Below, piece by piece: positions 24,115 to 33,753 of a stretch of DNA of 64,000 nucleotides; the stretch's first letter is position 1, and every line of letters starts with the position of its first letter. The DNA comes from Bombilactobacillus thymidiniphilus (GTDB lineage Bacteria > Bacillota > Bacilli > Lactobacillales > Lactobacillaceae): positions 1,240,001 to 1,304,000 of the forward strand of contig NZ_CP093365.1 in the NCBI RefSeq assembly GCF_023380245.1. Reading direction: 5' to 3'. The position numbers were made by a program, and so were the translations under genes. Under the pieces are notes generated by a model. It made no database searches. It worked only from the letters and a program-made list of their open reading frames with translations, and was not told where the DNA came from.

Positions 24115-25158
24115 GTGAACCTGAGTAACAAGTTAGGGTGGATCGAAGCTGTGGCGCCGGATTTTTTAAATACTTTGCGCAATCGCTATCGTATTTTGCA
24201 AAATTTGCAGTGGTTGCAGCCAATCGGTCGCCGTGTATTAGCGACGGAACTAGACGTCTCAGAGCGAGTCTTGCGGCGTGAGACTGATTTGTTCAAGAAA
24301 AATGGGTTAATTGATTCATCTAAATCTGGAATGATGTTAACCTATAAGGGTACAGAATTGGTACGTATTTTGGATATGATTATGGGTGAGTTAAACGATA
24401 ATTCAGTTACTGAACAGCGTTTAGCGACACTACTAAATATTCAAACTGTTATTGTTGTTCCAGGTGATAGTGCTCACTATCAACGTGTCATGGATAGTAT
24501 GGGCAATCAGTTGAATCGGTTGTTGGATAAGATCTTGCCTGCAGGATTTTCGACGATTGCCGTGATGGGCGGAACTACGATGTCAGCCGTTGCTCAATAT
24601 CTAACTCCTGATTTGTCTAACCAGCGCAATTTATTATTTGTTCCTGCGCGTGGCGGACTAGGTGAAACAGTTTCTATCCAGGCTAATAGTGTTTGTGCGG
24701 AAATGGCGCATCATAGTGATGGTCATTACCGAGCATTATATGTTCCAGAAGATGCTAGTGCCGAAAGTATTCAGCCTCTGCTCCATGAACCTGTAGTGAA
24801 ATCAGTTTTGGATTTGATTCATAAAAGCAATACCGTGATTCATAGTATTGGTCGTGCCAAAACTATGGCTAATCGACGAGAGATGTCTTCTAAAACAATT
24901 GCATTATTAGAAGAAAAAAAAGCTGTTTCAGAGGCTTTTGGCACATTTTTGGATCAACAAGGTAACATTGTGTATAAGATACCGAAGATCGGTTTACAGG
25001 TCTCGGATCTTACTAATATTTCTCATGTAGTGGCAATTGCTGGTGGTGCTGGTAAAGCCGATGCAATTTGCTCTTATATGAAAATTGCCCCTCATCAGAC
25101 GATTTTGATTACTGATGAGGCGGCCTCAGAAGCGATTTTAAGGGATAATAGCCTTTAA
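24115..25158 (+). CDS. cggR: Central glycolytic genes regulator CggR (SorC/DeoR-type)
   Basis: Represses gap-pgk-tpi-eno; fructose 1,6-bisphosphate relieves repression. An N-terminal helix-turn-helix (PIGRRVLATELDVSERVLRRE) is followed by the sugar-phosphate domain with MGGTTMSAVAQYL, VPARGGLGE and AIAGGAGKADAI. From GTG 24115 the protein is 347 aa, close to Bacillus CggR (340). In-frame ATGs at 24064 and 24076 are possible, but they would put the operator inside the coding region and add an unconserved N-terminus. No start has a strong ribosome binding site. Confidence 0.88.
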   Translation: MNLSNKLGWIEAVAPDFLNTLRNRYRILQNLQWLQPIGRRVLATELDVSERVLRRETDLFKKNGLIDSSKSGMMLTYKGTELVRILDMIMGELNDNSVTEQRLATLLNIQTVIVVPGDSAHYQRVMDSMGNQLNRLLDKILPAGFSTIAVMGGTTMSAVAQYLTPDLSNQRNLLFVPARGGLGETVSIQANSVCAEMAHHSDGHYRALYVPEDASAESIQPLLHEPVVKSVLDLIHKSNTVIHSIGRAKTMANRREMSSKTIALLEEKKAVSEAFGTFLDQQGNIVYKIPKIGLQVSDLTNISHVVAIAGGAGKADAICSYMKIAPHQTILITDEAASEAILRDNSL

Positions 25159-25193
25159 AATAAAAATAAATTTCCTGAAGGAGGAAATCTTAT

Positions 25194-26213
25194 ATGACTA
25201 CAAAAGTAGGTATTAATGGTTTCGGACGTATTGGTCGTTTAGCATTACGTCGTATTTATGAAGTGGCAAATGGCGATTTGGAAGTTGTTGCTATCAATGA
25301 CTTAACATCTCCAGATATGTTGGCACATTTATTAAAATATGATACAGCGCATGGTAACTTCAAACATGAAGTTTCTGCTACAGATAACGCTATTGTTATT
25401 GATGGCAAGAATATTCCTGTATATGCAGAATCAGACGCTCGTAATATTCCTTGGGTTAAAAATGACGGTGTTGAATTGGTACTTGAAAGTACAGGTTTCT
25501 ACACATCAAAAGAAAAATCACAAGCTCATATTGATGCTGGTGCTAAGAAAGTTCTTATTTCCGCTCCAGCTGGTGATTTGAAAACAGTTGTTTACGGTGT
25601 AAACGACGACACAATCAATAAAGATGATCAAATTATCTCTGCAGCTTCATGTACAACTAACTGTTTAGCACCAGCTGCTAAAGCTCTTAATGATGCTTTT
25701 GGTATCCAAACAGGTACAATGACAACAATCCATGCTTATACAGCTACTCAAAAATTACAAGATGGTCCTGATCGCGGCGGTAACAAGCGTAATGCTCGTG
25801 CAGCTGCACAAAACATCATCCCTCATTCAACAGGTGCTGCTAAAGCTATTGGTTTAGTTATTCCTGAATTGAAAGGTAAACTCGATGGACATGCACAACG
25901 TGTTCCAGTTATCACTGGTTCTTTAACTGAATTAGTTGCTATCTTAGACAAGAAAGTTACAGCTGATGATGTTAATGCTGCTGTTAAGAAAGTTACTGAA
26001 GGCAACGAATCATTCGGTTACAACGATGATGAAATTGTTTCATCTGATATCATCGGTACAGAATTTGGTTCCGTATTTGATCCAACTCAAACACAAGTTG
26101 TTGAAGGTGCTAATGGCGCACAAGTTGTTAAAGTTGTTGCATGGTATGACAATGAATCTGGTTTCACAGCTCAAATGATCCGTACTTTGCAAAAATTTGC
26201 AAGCATGTTGTAA
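25194..26213 (+). CDS. gap: Glyceraldehyde-3-phosphate dehydrogenase (type I)
   Basis: Oxidises glyceraldehyde 3-phosphate to 1,3-bisphosphoglycerate with NAD+. The NAD fold begins [11 protein letters not shown], the catalytic Cys153 is in SCTTNCLAP, and WYDNESGF is at the C-terminus. AAGGAGGAAA precedes ATG 25194. Codon use is highly biased, as expected for an abundant enzyme. It lies 35 nt behind cggR and before a hairpin that may lower expression of the genes downstream. Confidence 0.98.
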   Translation: MTTKVGINGFGRIGRLALRRIYEVANGDLEVVAINDLTSPDMLAHLLKYDTAHGNFKHEVSATDNAIVIDGKNIPVYAESDARNIPWVKNDGVELVLESTGFYTSKEKSQAHIDAGAKKVLISAPAGDLKTVVYGVNDDTINKDDQIISAASCTTNCLAPAAKALNDAFGIQTGTMTTIHAYTATQKLQDGPDRGGNKRNARAAAQNIIPHSTGAAKAIGLVIPELKGKLDGHAQRVPVITGSLTELVAILDKKVTADDVNAAVKKVTEGNESFGYNDDEIVSSDIIGTEFGSVFDPTQTQVVEGANGAQVVKVVAWYDNESGFTAQMIRTLQKFASML

Positions 26214-26255
26214 TCCGTAGCTATCTAAAATAGTATATGAATTACTTTTAAGAAG

Positions 26256-26287
26256 GCGGAGGGAGGTTTCTCCTTCGGTCTTTTTTT
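26256..26287 (+). terminator. Terminator or attenuator between gap and pgk
   Basis: A GC-rich stem (CGGAGGGAG against CTCCTTCG with a G-T pair and a mismatch) is followed by seven T. It lies inside an otherwise continuous glycolytic operon, so partial termination would give more gap than pgk-tpi-eno mRNA. Confidence 0.7.
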
Positions 26288-26316
26288 ATTGAAGTGAAAA
26301 ATTGGGAGGCAAATTA

Positions 26317-27531
26317 ATGAGTAAATTAATTGTTTCGGATGTCGATGTAAAAGATAAAAAAGTTTTGATGCGTGCAGATTTCAACGTTCCAGTTAAAGAC
26401 GGCGCAATCACCAATGATAATCGGATTGTGGCTGCTTTACCAACTATCAAATATATTATTGATAATGGTGGCAAATTAATTTTATTGTCTCATTTAGGTA
26501 GAATTAAAAGTGATGCTGATAAAAAAGCTCTAACTTTAAAGCCCGTGGCTCAACGTCTATCGGAATTATTAAATAAAGATGTAAATTTTGTACCAACTAA
26601 CGAAGGCACGCAATTAGAAGATGCTATTGCTAAGATGCAAGATGGCGATATTCTTTTAATGGAAAATACACGTTTTCAAGATATTGATAATGATTTTGGC
26701 AAGCGCGAAAGTAAAAATGATCCTAAATTAGGTCAGTACTGGGCTTCACTAGGTGATGTATTCGTTAATGATGCTTTTGGTACAGCACATCGTGCTCATG
26801 CTTCCAATGTTGGAATTGCTGATGCAATGAAGGCTGCTGATAAACCTGTTGCTGCTGGATTCTTAATGGAAAAAGAAATCAAATTTTTAGGTAATGCAGT
26901 GGAAAATCCGGTCCATCCATTTGTTACAATTTTGGGTGGGGCTAAGGTTTCTGACAAAATTGCCGTTATCGAAAATTTAATTCCTAAATCCGACCATATC
27001 CTGATTGGTGGCGGTATGGCTTATACTTTCTTAGCTGCTCAAGGATACAAGATTGGTAAATCATTATTCGAAGCTGATCGTGTTGAAATGGCTAAGGATT
27101 TATTGGCTAAAGCTGGCGATAAGATTGTTTTACCAATTGATCATGTCGTTGCTACAGAATTCTCTAATGATGCTCCACACGAAGTAACTGAAGGTGTGGA
27201 TATTCCTGATGACATGATGGCTTTAGATATTGGCCCTAAAACAGTTGAATTATTCGAAGATAAGTTAAAGGGTGCCAAAACAGTTGTTTGGAACGGTCCA
27301 ATGGGTGCCTTTGAAATGAGTAACTTTGCTAATGGTACTTTGCAAGTTGGTAAAGCACTTGGTGATTTACAAGATTCAACAACGATTGTTGGTGGTGGCG
27401 ACTCAACAGCTGCAGCACAACAATTAGGAATTGCTGATAAGTTGAGCCATATTTCTACTGGTGGTGGCGCTTCCTTAGAATACTTGGAAGGTAAACAATT
27501 ACCTGGTATTGCAGCTATTTCTGATAAATAA
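26317..27531 (+). CDS. pgk: Phosphoglycerate kinase
   Basis: Transfers phosphate from 1,3-bisphosphoglycerate to ADP. The N-terminal [11 protein letters not shown], the LSHLGR motif, the ENTRF segment, [14 protein letters not shown], and the C-terminal nucleotide site GGGDSTAA and STGGGASLE are present. Length 404 aa is normal. ATG at 26317 has GGGAGG 7 nt upstream; an earlier TTG at 26302 lies before that site. Confidence 0.98.
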   Translation: MSKLIVSDVDVKDKKVLMRADFNVPVKDGAITNDNRIVAALPTIKYIIDNGGKLILLSHLGRIKSDADKKALTLKPVAQRLSELLNKDVNFVPTNEGTQLEDAIAKMQDGDILLMENTRFQDIDNDFGKRESKNDPKLGQYWASLGDVFVNDAFGTAHRAHASNVGIADAMKAADKPVAAGFLMEKEIKFLGNAVENPVHPFVTILGGAKVSDKIAVIENLIPKSDHILIGGGMAYTFLAAQGYKIGKSLFEADRVEMAKDLLAKAGDKIVLPIDHVVATEFSNDAPHEVTEGVDIPDDMMALDIGPKTVELFEDKLKGAKTVVWNGPMGAFEMSNFANGTLQVGKALGDLQDSTTIVGGGDSTAAAQQLGIADKLSHISTGGGASLEYLEGKQLPGIAAISDK

Positions 27532-28311
<780 letters not shown>

Positions 28312-28368
28312 TATGTTTAATTGCTATCAGTTAAATGTTAAAATTAAAAGAGTTATTGGTCTAAATAA

Positions 28369-29676
<1,308 letters not shown>

Positions 29677-29696
29677 AAATATTTTTTAAACTAATA

Positions 29697-29729
29697 AAAC
29701 TCCCAACATTAATTTTGGGGGTTTTATTT
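29697..29729 (+). terminator. Terminator of the glycolytic operon
   Basis: AAAACTCCCAA / TTGGGGGTTTT stem with an 8-nt loop and T-rich tail, about 20 nt after the eno stop. Confidence 0.88.
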
Positions 29730-29760
29730 TTATTACATCAATTTTGTTATTGTAAATCTT

Positions 29761-29780
29761 TTTGTTAAACATTTAACAAA
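29761..29780. promoter_or_regulatory. Rex-type operator upstream of butanediol dehydrogenase
   Basis: A perfect 20-bp palindrome, TTTGTTAAA-CA-TTTAACAAA. Its core TTGTTAA-N4-TTAACAA equals the Rex box described for clostridia and differs from the TTGTGAA-N4-TTCACAA form symmetrically at one base per arm. Rex releases DNA at high NADH, which suits an NADH-consuming enzyme. TTAACA within it could serve as a -35 box. Confidence 0.6.
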
Positions 29781-29857
29781 TTTATGGTACTGAAATAAAA
29801 AAGTGTTAATATATTCACGAATACATTTTTATAATTACAAATTGGGGGTTGTCTATA

Positions 29858-30922
29858 ATGAAGGCAGCAAGAATTTATGGTCAAAAAGATTTACGAATCG
29901 AAGATTTGGATATTGAAGATCCCAAAGCTGATGAAGTTCAAATCAAAGTGCATGATGTCGGCATTTGTGGTAGCGATATTCACATGTATCAAGAAGGAAC
30001 AGGTATCCCGTATGAGAAGCATCCATTAACTGGCAAAACGGTGCCAATTACCGAAGGACATGAATTTTCTGGTGAAGTTGTACAAATTGGTTCTGCAGTA
30101 ACTAATTTTGCAGTGGGTGACCATGTTTGTGTGGAACCCGTGCTTGCTTGTGGCAAATGTGAATTTTGTCGCAAAGGTTTATACAATTATTGTACTCAAG
30201 GTGTTGGTCCAGATGGTAGCTTACAATTTATTGGCTTTAGTGCTGATGGTGGCATGGCTGAATTGGTGAATGTTAATGAAATGTACACCTTTAAATTACC
30301 TGATGGCATGGATTATGAATTAGGCGCTTTGGTAGAACCTGGAGCAGTAACTTACGAAGCAGTGCGTGATAGTGGTTTGATCACTGGACAAACTGTGGCG
30401 GTTTTGGGTGCAGGACCGATCGGTTTATTGACTGCTTTAATGGCCAAATACGCTGGAGCTACTAAAGTTTATATTGCTGATTTAGTTCCTGAAAGATTGG
30501 CTAAGGCTAAAGAATTAGGCTTTAGTGATGTGATTAATTCAGCTGAAGTAGATATTGTAGAGCATGTTTATGATGAATTGCCCAATGGTGTAGATGTGGT
30601 TTTTGAATGTGCTGGCGTGCAGCCGACGCTCAATCAAGCTGTGCAATTAGTGGCTCCAGCTGGAGTTTTGGAAATCGTGGCTTTATTTAATGGCGATTAT
30701 ACTTTGGATATTACAACTTTGCAGAATAAGGGGGTTGATGTGCACACCATTATGGGTTATGCTAATTGTTTTCCACCAACAATCGGCATTATTAACGAAC
30801 ATCAAGCTACTTTTAAGAAGTTAGTAACAAAACGAATTAGTTTGGATCAAGCAGAAAAAGGTATAAAATCCTTAATGACTGATAAGAACCAAGTTAAAGT
30901 AATGATTGAGCCTCAAAAGTAA
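29858..30922 (+). CDS. bdhA: Zinc-dependent 2,3-butanediol dehydrogenase
   Basis: A medium-chain dehydrogenase of the (R,R)-butanediol dehydrogenase group that reduces acetoin to butanediol and regenerates NAD+. The catalytic zinc ligands are Cys in GICGSDIH, GHE and the later Glu; the structural zinc site is CGKCEFCRKGLYNYC; the NAD site is GAGPIGLL. 354 aa. ATG 29858 follows GGGGGTTG. A Rex-like palindrome lies 80 nt upstream. Sorbitol or threonine dehydrogenase is possible, but the sequence pattern favours BDH. Confidence 0.85.
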   Translation: MKAARIYGQKDLRIEDLDIEDPKADEVQIKVHDVGICGSDIHMYQEGTGIPYEKHPLTGKTVPITEGHEFSGEVVQIGSAVTNFAVGDHVCVEPVLACGKCEFCRKGLYNYCTQGVGPDGSLQFIGFSADGGMAELVNVNEMYTFKLPDGMDYELGALVEPGAVTYEAVRDSGLITGQTVAVLGAGPIGLLTALMAKYAGATKVYIADLVPERLAKAKELGFSDVINSAEVDIVEHVYDELPNGVDVVFECAGVQPTLNQAVQLVAPAGVLEIVALFNGDYTLDITTLQNKGVDVHTIMGYANCFPPTIGIINEHQATFKKLVTKRISLDQAEKGIKSLMTDKNQVKVMIEPQK

Positions 30923-30984
30923 TTTAGTAATGTGGGCTTATTGATAATTTATTTCAGTCAAAGAATATTTTGGGGTGTAATTAT

Positions 30985-31263
30985 ATGAAATTGAGTAAGA
31001 ATTTAGTAAAAATGATTGCATTGTTGGAAATTGCTACGTTTGTTGTTGGTAATACTAGTGTAGTAAAAGCCAGTAGCAACAGTAGCCATAAACAAGAGCA
31101 AGTAAGTCGTCATCATCTTCATAGTAAGAAAAATAACAATGATAATCTCCGCAAAAATAGTTCTTCCCAAACCAGCAAGCATTCAACAGCATCGGTAACG
31201 GTAGTTGGCGAGCAAAATCCAGGAATAGATATTTCACCAGTACTTCATTTTCTGGGTTTCTGA
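30985..31263 (+). CDS. Short secreted protein, truncated paralogue of the next gene
   Basis: A 92-aa product with a signal peptide (KLSKNLVKMIALLEIATF then a cut after V-K-A) and a short polar, His- and Ser-rich stretch. Its N-terminus is nearly the same as that of the 323-aa protein encoded 325 nt downstream (MKLxKNLxKxxALxE), and the landmarks QEQV.RHH and the Ser-rich ST.SVT also match. The beta domain is missing, so it is either a degenerate duplicate or a small secreted form. GGGGTG precedes ATG 30985. No family recognised. Confidence 0.65.
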   Translation: MKLSKNLVKMIALLEIATFVVGNTSVVKASSNSSHKQEQVSRHHLHSKKNNNDNLRKNSSSQTSKHSTASVTVVGEQNPGIDISPVLHFLGF

Positions 31264-31316
31264 ATTAAATGATCAGCATGTAATGAATGTTTTTATAGTT
31301 TAAAAATCAATTTTTC

Positions 31317-31350
31317 CCTCATTGATTTAATGATCGATGAGGTTTTTATT
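31317..31350 (+). terminator. Terminator after the short paralogue
   Basis: CCTCATTGAT / ATCGATGAGG stem (one mismatch) followed by TTTTTATTT. Confidence 0.8.
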
Positions 31351-31397
31351 TACGCTAACTCTTTTTTAGTAAACCCTCATCAATCAATGATAAATTA

Positions 31398-31446
31398 AAA
31401 AAGCGGATCTGCAATATTATTGTTCATTGCAGGGCTATTTTTTTGC
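31398..31446 (+). terminator. Second hairpin with T-run
   Basis: CTGCAAT (31409-31415) pairs with ATTGCAG (31426-31432), flanked by further weak pairing, then TATTTTTTT. Confidence 0.6.
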
Positions 31447-31588
31447 TTTCCAAGAAATTATTTATTAACATAAATGATTAATTATCATTTTATAAATTTA
31501 ACTTGAATGTGATAAATTTGTCACTTATAATGACCTTGATTGGAATTTAATTCAATCAAATAAATAATTTTTTTGGGGGCAAAATTGT

Positions 31589-32560
31589 ATGAAATTGAAT
31601 AAAAATCTAATGAAGTTGGTTGCATTATTTGAGGTTGCTGTTTTTGTCGGTGGTGGTGCTAGTGTTGCACAAGCTAGTCACCATAATCATAACAACAATA
31701 ATCAAGAGCAAGTAGATCGTCATCACCACAATAACAACGATCATCATAACAACAATGATCATCATAACAACGATCATCATAACAATAATAATGATCACCA
31801 CAATAACAACGATCATCATAACAATAATAATAATCACCACAATAATAACAATTCTTCAAGCAATAATAACCATTCAACGTCAACGGTTACTAGTGCTTAT
31901 CAACAAGGTGATGCCTTTAATCAAGTTCAGTTGAAAAATGTAGCTTCAAGTAATGTACAATTTAAGGTAGGTTCTGCTTACAGCGTAGACATTCAAGATA
32001 CAACAGTTAATCCTATCCAAACGCAAGAAAAGAATTCTAAATTAGTTATTAGTCAATCAGGACGTAATCAAAATGCTAATGCAGACGATTATTCAATCGT
32101 GGTTACAGTGCCAAGTTCTTCTTCATTAGATAGTATTGATGCCAGTGTTGGAAAAGGCCAAGTACAAATTTCAGATTTAGATTTGACAGCACAAAGTACA
32201 GTTAGCTCCAATTCTGGACAAGTAACAATTAGTGATTCCACTTTTAATGGTCTAAAATTTGATGCTAATTCCGGTAACTTAGAGTTGGACAATTCACAAG
32301 TTAATCGGTTAGTTGCAGTAGGTAACTATTCTGAAGTTAATGTTAACAATACTAACTTGACTGGTTACAATAAGATTAATGGTAACAATGTTCGAGTTTC
32401 TTTGAATAATGTTGCTGATGATCTTGGGTTAAGTGTCAAAGGTGCAATAGTTAATGCTGACTACTATGGCACACACTATGGTTATAGTTTCACCCAAAAT
32501 AGAAATGCCAGTGATGAATTAGATATTACCGGTCGTTCATTGAATGTTAGCGTTCAATAA
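31589..32560 (+). CDS. Secreted His/Asn-rich protein with a C-terminal beta domain
   Basis: A 323-aa protein in three parts. A signal peptide (about 1-29, cut after A-Q-A) is followed by a low-complexity region (about 30-95) with 19 His in 66 residues, built from DHHN2-5 units. The C-terminal part (about 105-323) has alternating short strands such as GKGQVQISDLDLT, NSGQVTISDSTF, NSGNLELDNS and NNVRVSLNN, typical of a beta-helix like the DUF4097/DUF2807 adhesin-type domains. No LPXTG or membrane anchor is present, so it is probably released or wall-bound by charge. The His-rich part could bind Zn, Ni or Cu. Function is inferred, not known. GGGGG precedes ATG 31589. Confidence 0.72.
   Translation: MKLNKNLMKLVALFEVAVFVGGGASVAQASHHNHNNNNQEQVDRHHHNNNDHHNNNDHHNNDHHNNNNDHHNNNDHHNNNNNHHNNNNSSSNNNHSTSTVTSAYQQGDAFNQVQLKNVASSNVQFKVGSAYSVDIQDTTVNPIQTQEKNSKLVISQSGRNQNANADDYSIVVTVPSSSSLDSIDASVGKGQVQISDLDLTAQSTVSSNSGQVTISDSTFNGLKFDANSGNLELDNSQVNRLVAVGNYSEVNVNNTNLTGYNKINGNNVRVSLNNVADDLGLSVKGAIVNADYYGTHYGYSFTQNRNASDELDITGRSLNVSVQ
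31722..31853 (+). repeat. Short tandem repeat coding DHHN units
   Basis: Degenerate tandem units of GATCATCATAACAACAAT, 15-21 bp long and always in frame, encode the His/Asn tract. Length is likely to vary among strains by slippage. Confidence 0.85.
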
Positions 32561-32591
32561 TTTTAATTATTTTCAATAAAATCTCTCTATT

Positions 32592-32628
32592 TAACCACAT
32601 AGGTCTGGTGATCTGTGTGGTTTTTTAT
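32592..32628 (+). terminator. Terminator after the His-rich gene
   Basis: AACCACAT pairs with ATCTGTGTGGTT around a loop, followed by six T. Confidence 0.75.
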
Positions 32629-32709
32629 TATGAAAGCAAACGACAATAACTAGTAAATAATTATGCTTTATGTTATCCTACTAATAGTGCCTTAACGGAG
32701 GTTTGAAAC

Positions 32710-32946
32710 GTGTATAGTTTATTGACTGATATTTTAATTATTGATTCTATTTTGATTGTCATTGCCGTTATGATGCAGCCACAAAAGCAACAAGATGCTT
32801 TGAATGCTTTGTCAGGTGGTGCAGGTGATTTATTTAATAACCAGAAGAAACGGGGCTTTGAAGCATTCATGGAAAAAGTTACAGTCTTCTTAGCCGTTGT
32901 TTTCTTCGCTTGTGCCTTAGCTTTAGCTTTTATGTCGTCAAAATAA
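32710..32946 (+). CDS. secG: Preprotein translocase subunit SecG
   Basis: A 78-aa membrane subunit of SecYEG with two helices (about 3-20 and 55-74) joined by a loop containing the family motif MMQPQKQ and GGAGDLF. GTG at 32710 follows GGAGG. It opens the secG-est-rnr-smpB order common to lactobacilli, although a terminator separates it from est. Confidence 0.93.
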   Translation: MYSLLTDILIIDSILIVIAVMMQPQKQQDALNALSGGAGDLFNNQKKRGFEAFMEKVTVFLAVVFFACALALAFMSSK

Positions 32947-32956
32947 TCTTTCAATC

Positions 32957-32985
32957 CTCCTGTTGTATAACAACAGGAGTTTTTT
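32957..32985 (+). terminator. Terminator after secG
   Basis: A perfect 10-bp stem CTCCTGTTGT / ACAACAGGAG with loop ATA and six T. Confidence 0.92.
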
Positions 32986-33003
32986 ATATATAATGAGGTT
33001 ATT

Positions 33004-33744
33004 ATGAATATAGTAGCGCCACAGACATTATTTATGAAAGCAAAACCCAGTGAAAGAAATATTTTATTTTTACATTCTTATACTGGTAGTCCCAATGATT
33101 TTAGAATTATTGGGCATTCATTAGTACAAAATAATATGAGTGTCTATTTACCACTTTTTACGGGACACGGGACAAGTAATCCAATTGATATTTTACAAAA
33201 AGGCAGTGTAGATGCCTGGTGGAAAGATACTTGTCGCGCTATTGAACACCTAACTACGAAACATTTAATAGTGATTGGCTTGTCTTTGGGAAGTATTTTT
33301 GCCTTAAGAGCGCTAGTTGAGTATCCGCAAATTGAGGCAGGTGTGGTATTAGGTTGTCCAGTGGAAGCCACTGATTTTACAGCAGTTAATGCTGGATTTT
33401 ATCAATATGTTCAAAAAATAGATACCTTACAGCAAGTAGATGTTGCTACGAAGGCACAGCATATGCGAATTGCGCAACAAAAGTTACCAAAAGCTCTACA
33501 CGATATTCAAAAACAAGCTGTGCAAGTCAAACAACAATTAAAAGCCATCAAACAACCACTTTTCATTGGACATGGTCAAGAGGATCAAATTATTGACCCT
33601 AAAGTTGCCTTAAATTTGGTAGATAATTTTCCCGATCAGCAAGTTAACTTGCATATTTATCCAAAAGCGGGCCATGTAATTACTGTCAATCAGGCACGTC
33701 CTGCTTTGACTCATGATTTAATTAAATTTTTAACAGTAAATTAG
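33004..33744 (+). CDS. est: Carboxylesterase (alpha/beta hydrolase)
   Basis: A 246-aa alpha/beta hydrolase of the Est/YvaK type. The oxyanion region is LHSYTGSPNDF, the nucleophile Ser lies in GLSLGS near residue 93, the Asp in GHGQEDQIIDP and the His in KAGHVI. It probably hydrolyses short-chain esters in the cytoplasm. Its position between secG and rnr, 9 nt before rnr, is conserved in lactobacilli. Confidence 0.92.
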   Translation: MNIVAPQTLFMKAKPSERNILFLHSYTGSPNDFRIIGHSLVQNNMSVYLPLFTGHGTSNPIDILQKGSVDAWWKDTCRAIEHLTTKHLIVIGLSLGSIFALRALVEYPQIEAGVVLGCPVEATDFTAVNAGFYQYVQKIDTLQQVDVATKAQHMRIAQQKLPKALHDIQKQAVQVKQQLKAIKQPLFIGHGQEDQIIDPKVALNLVDNFPDQQVNLHIYPKAGHVITVNQARPALTHDLIKFLTVN

Positions 33745-33753
33745 GAGCAAATA

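Larger units (their letters stand above)
31264..31588. other. Intergenic region between the two secreted paralogues
   Basis: 325 bp without a gene. It holds two hairpins with T-runs (31317-31350 and 31398-31446) and an AT-rich stretch before the second paralogue, which therefore probably has its own promoter. Confidence 0.6.

Noticed and set aside
31722-31853. Regularly spaced short repeats, CRISPR-like at first sight
   Set aside because: The units are 15-21 bp, imperfect, in frame, without unique spacers, and code for His/Asn runs.
31625-31883. Long hydrophobic open frames on the minus strand of the His-rich gene
   Set aside because: They are mirror images of the ATC/AAC-rich repeat (Ile/Val or Tyr/Cys runs) with no ribosome binding site.
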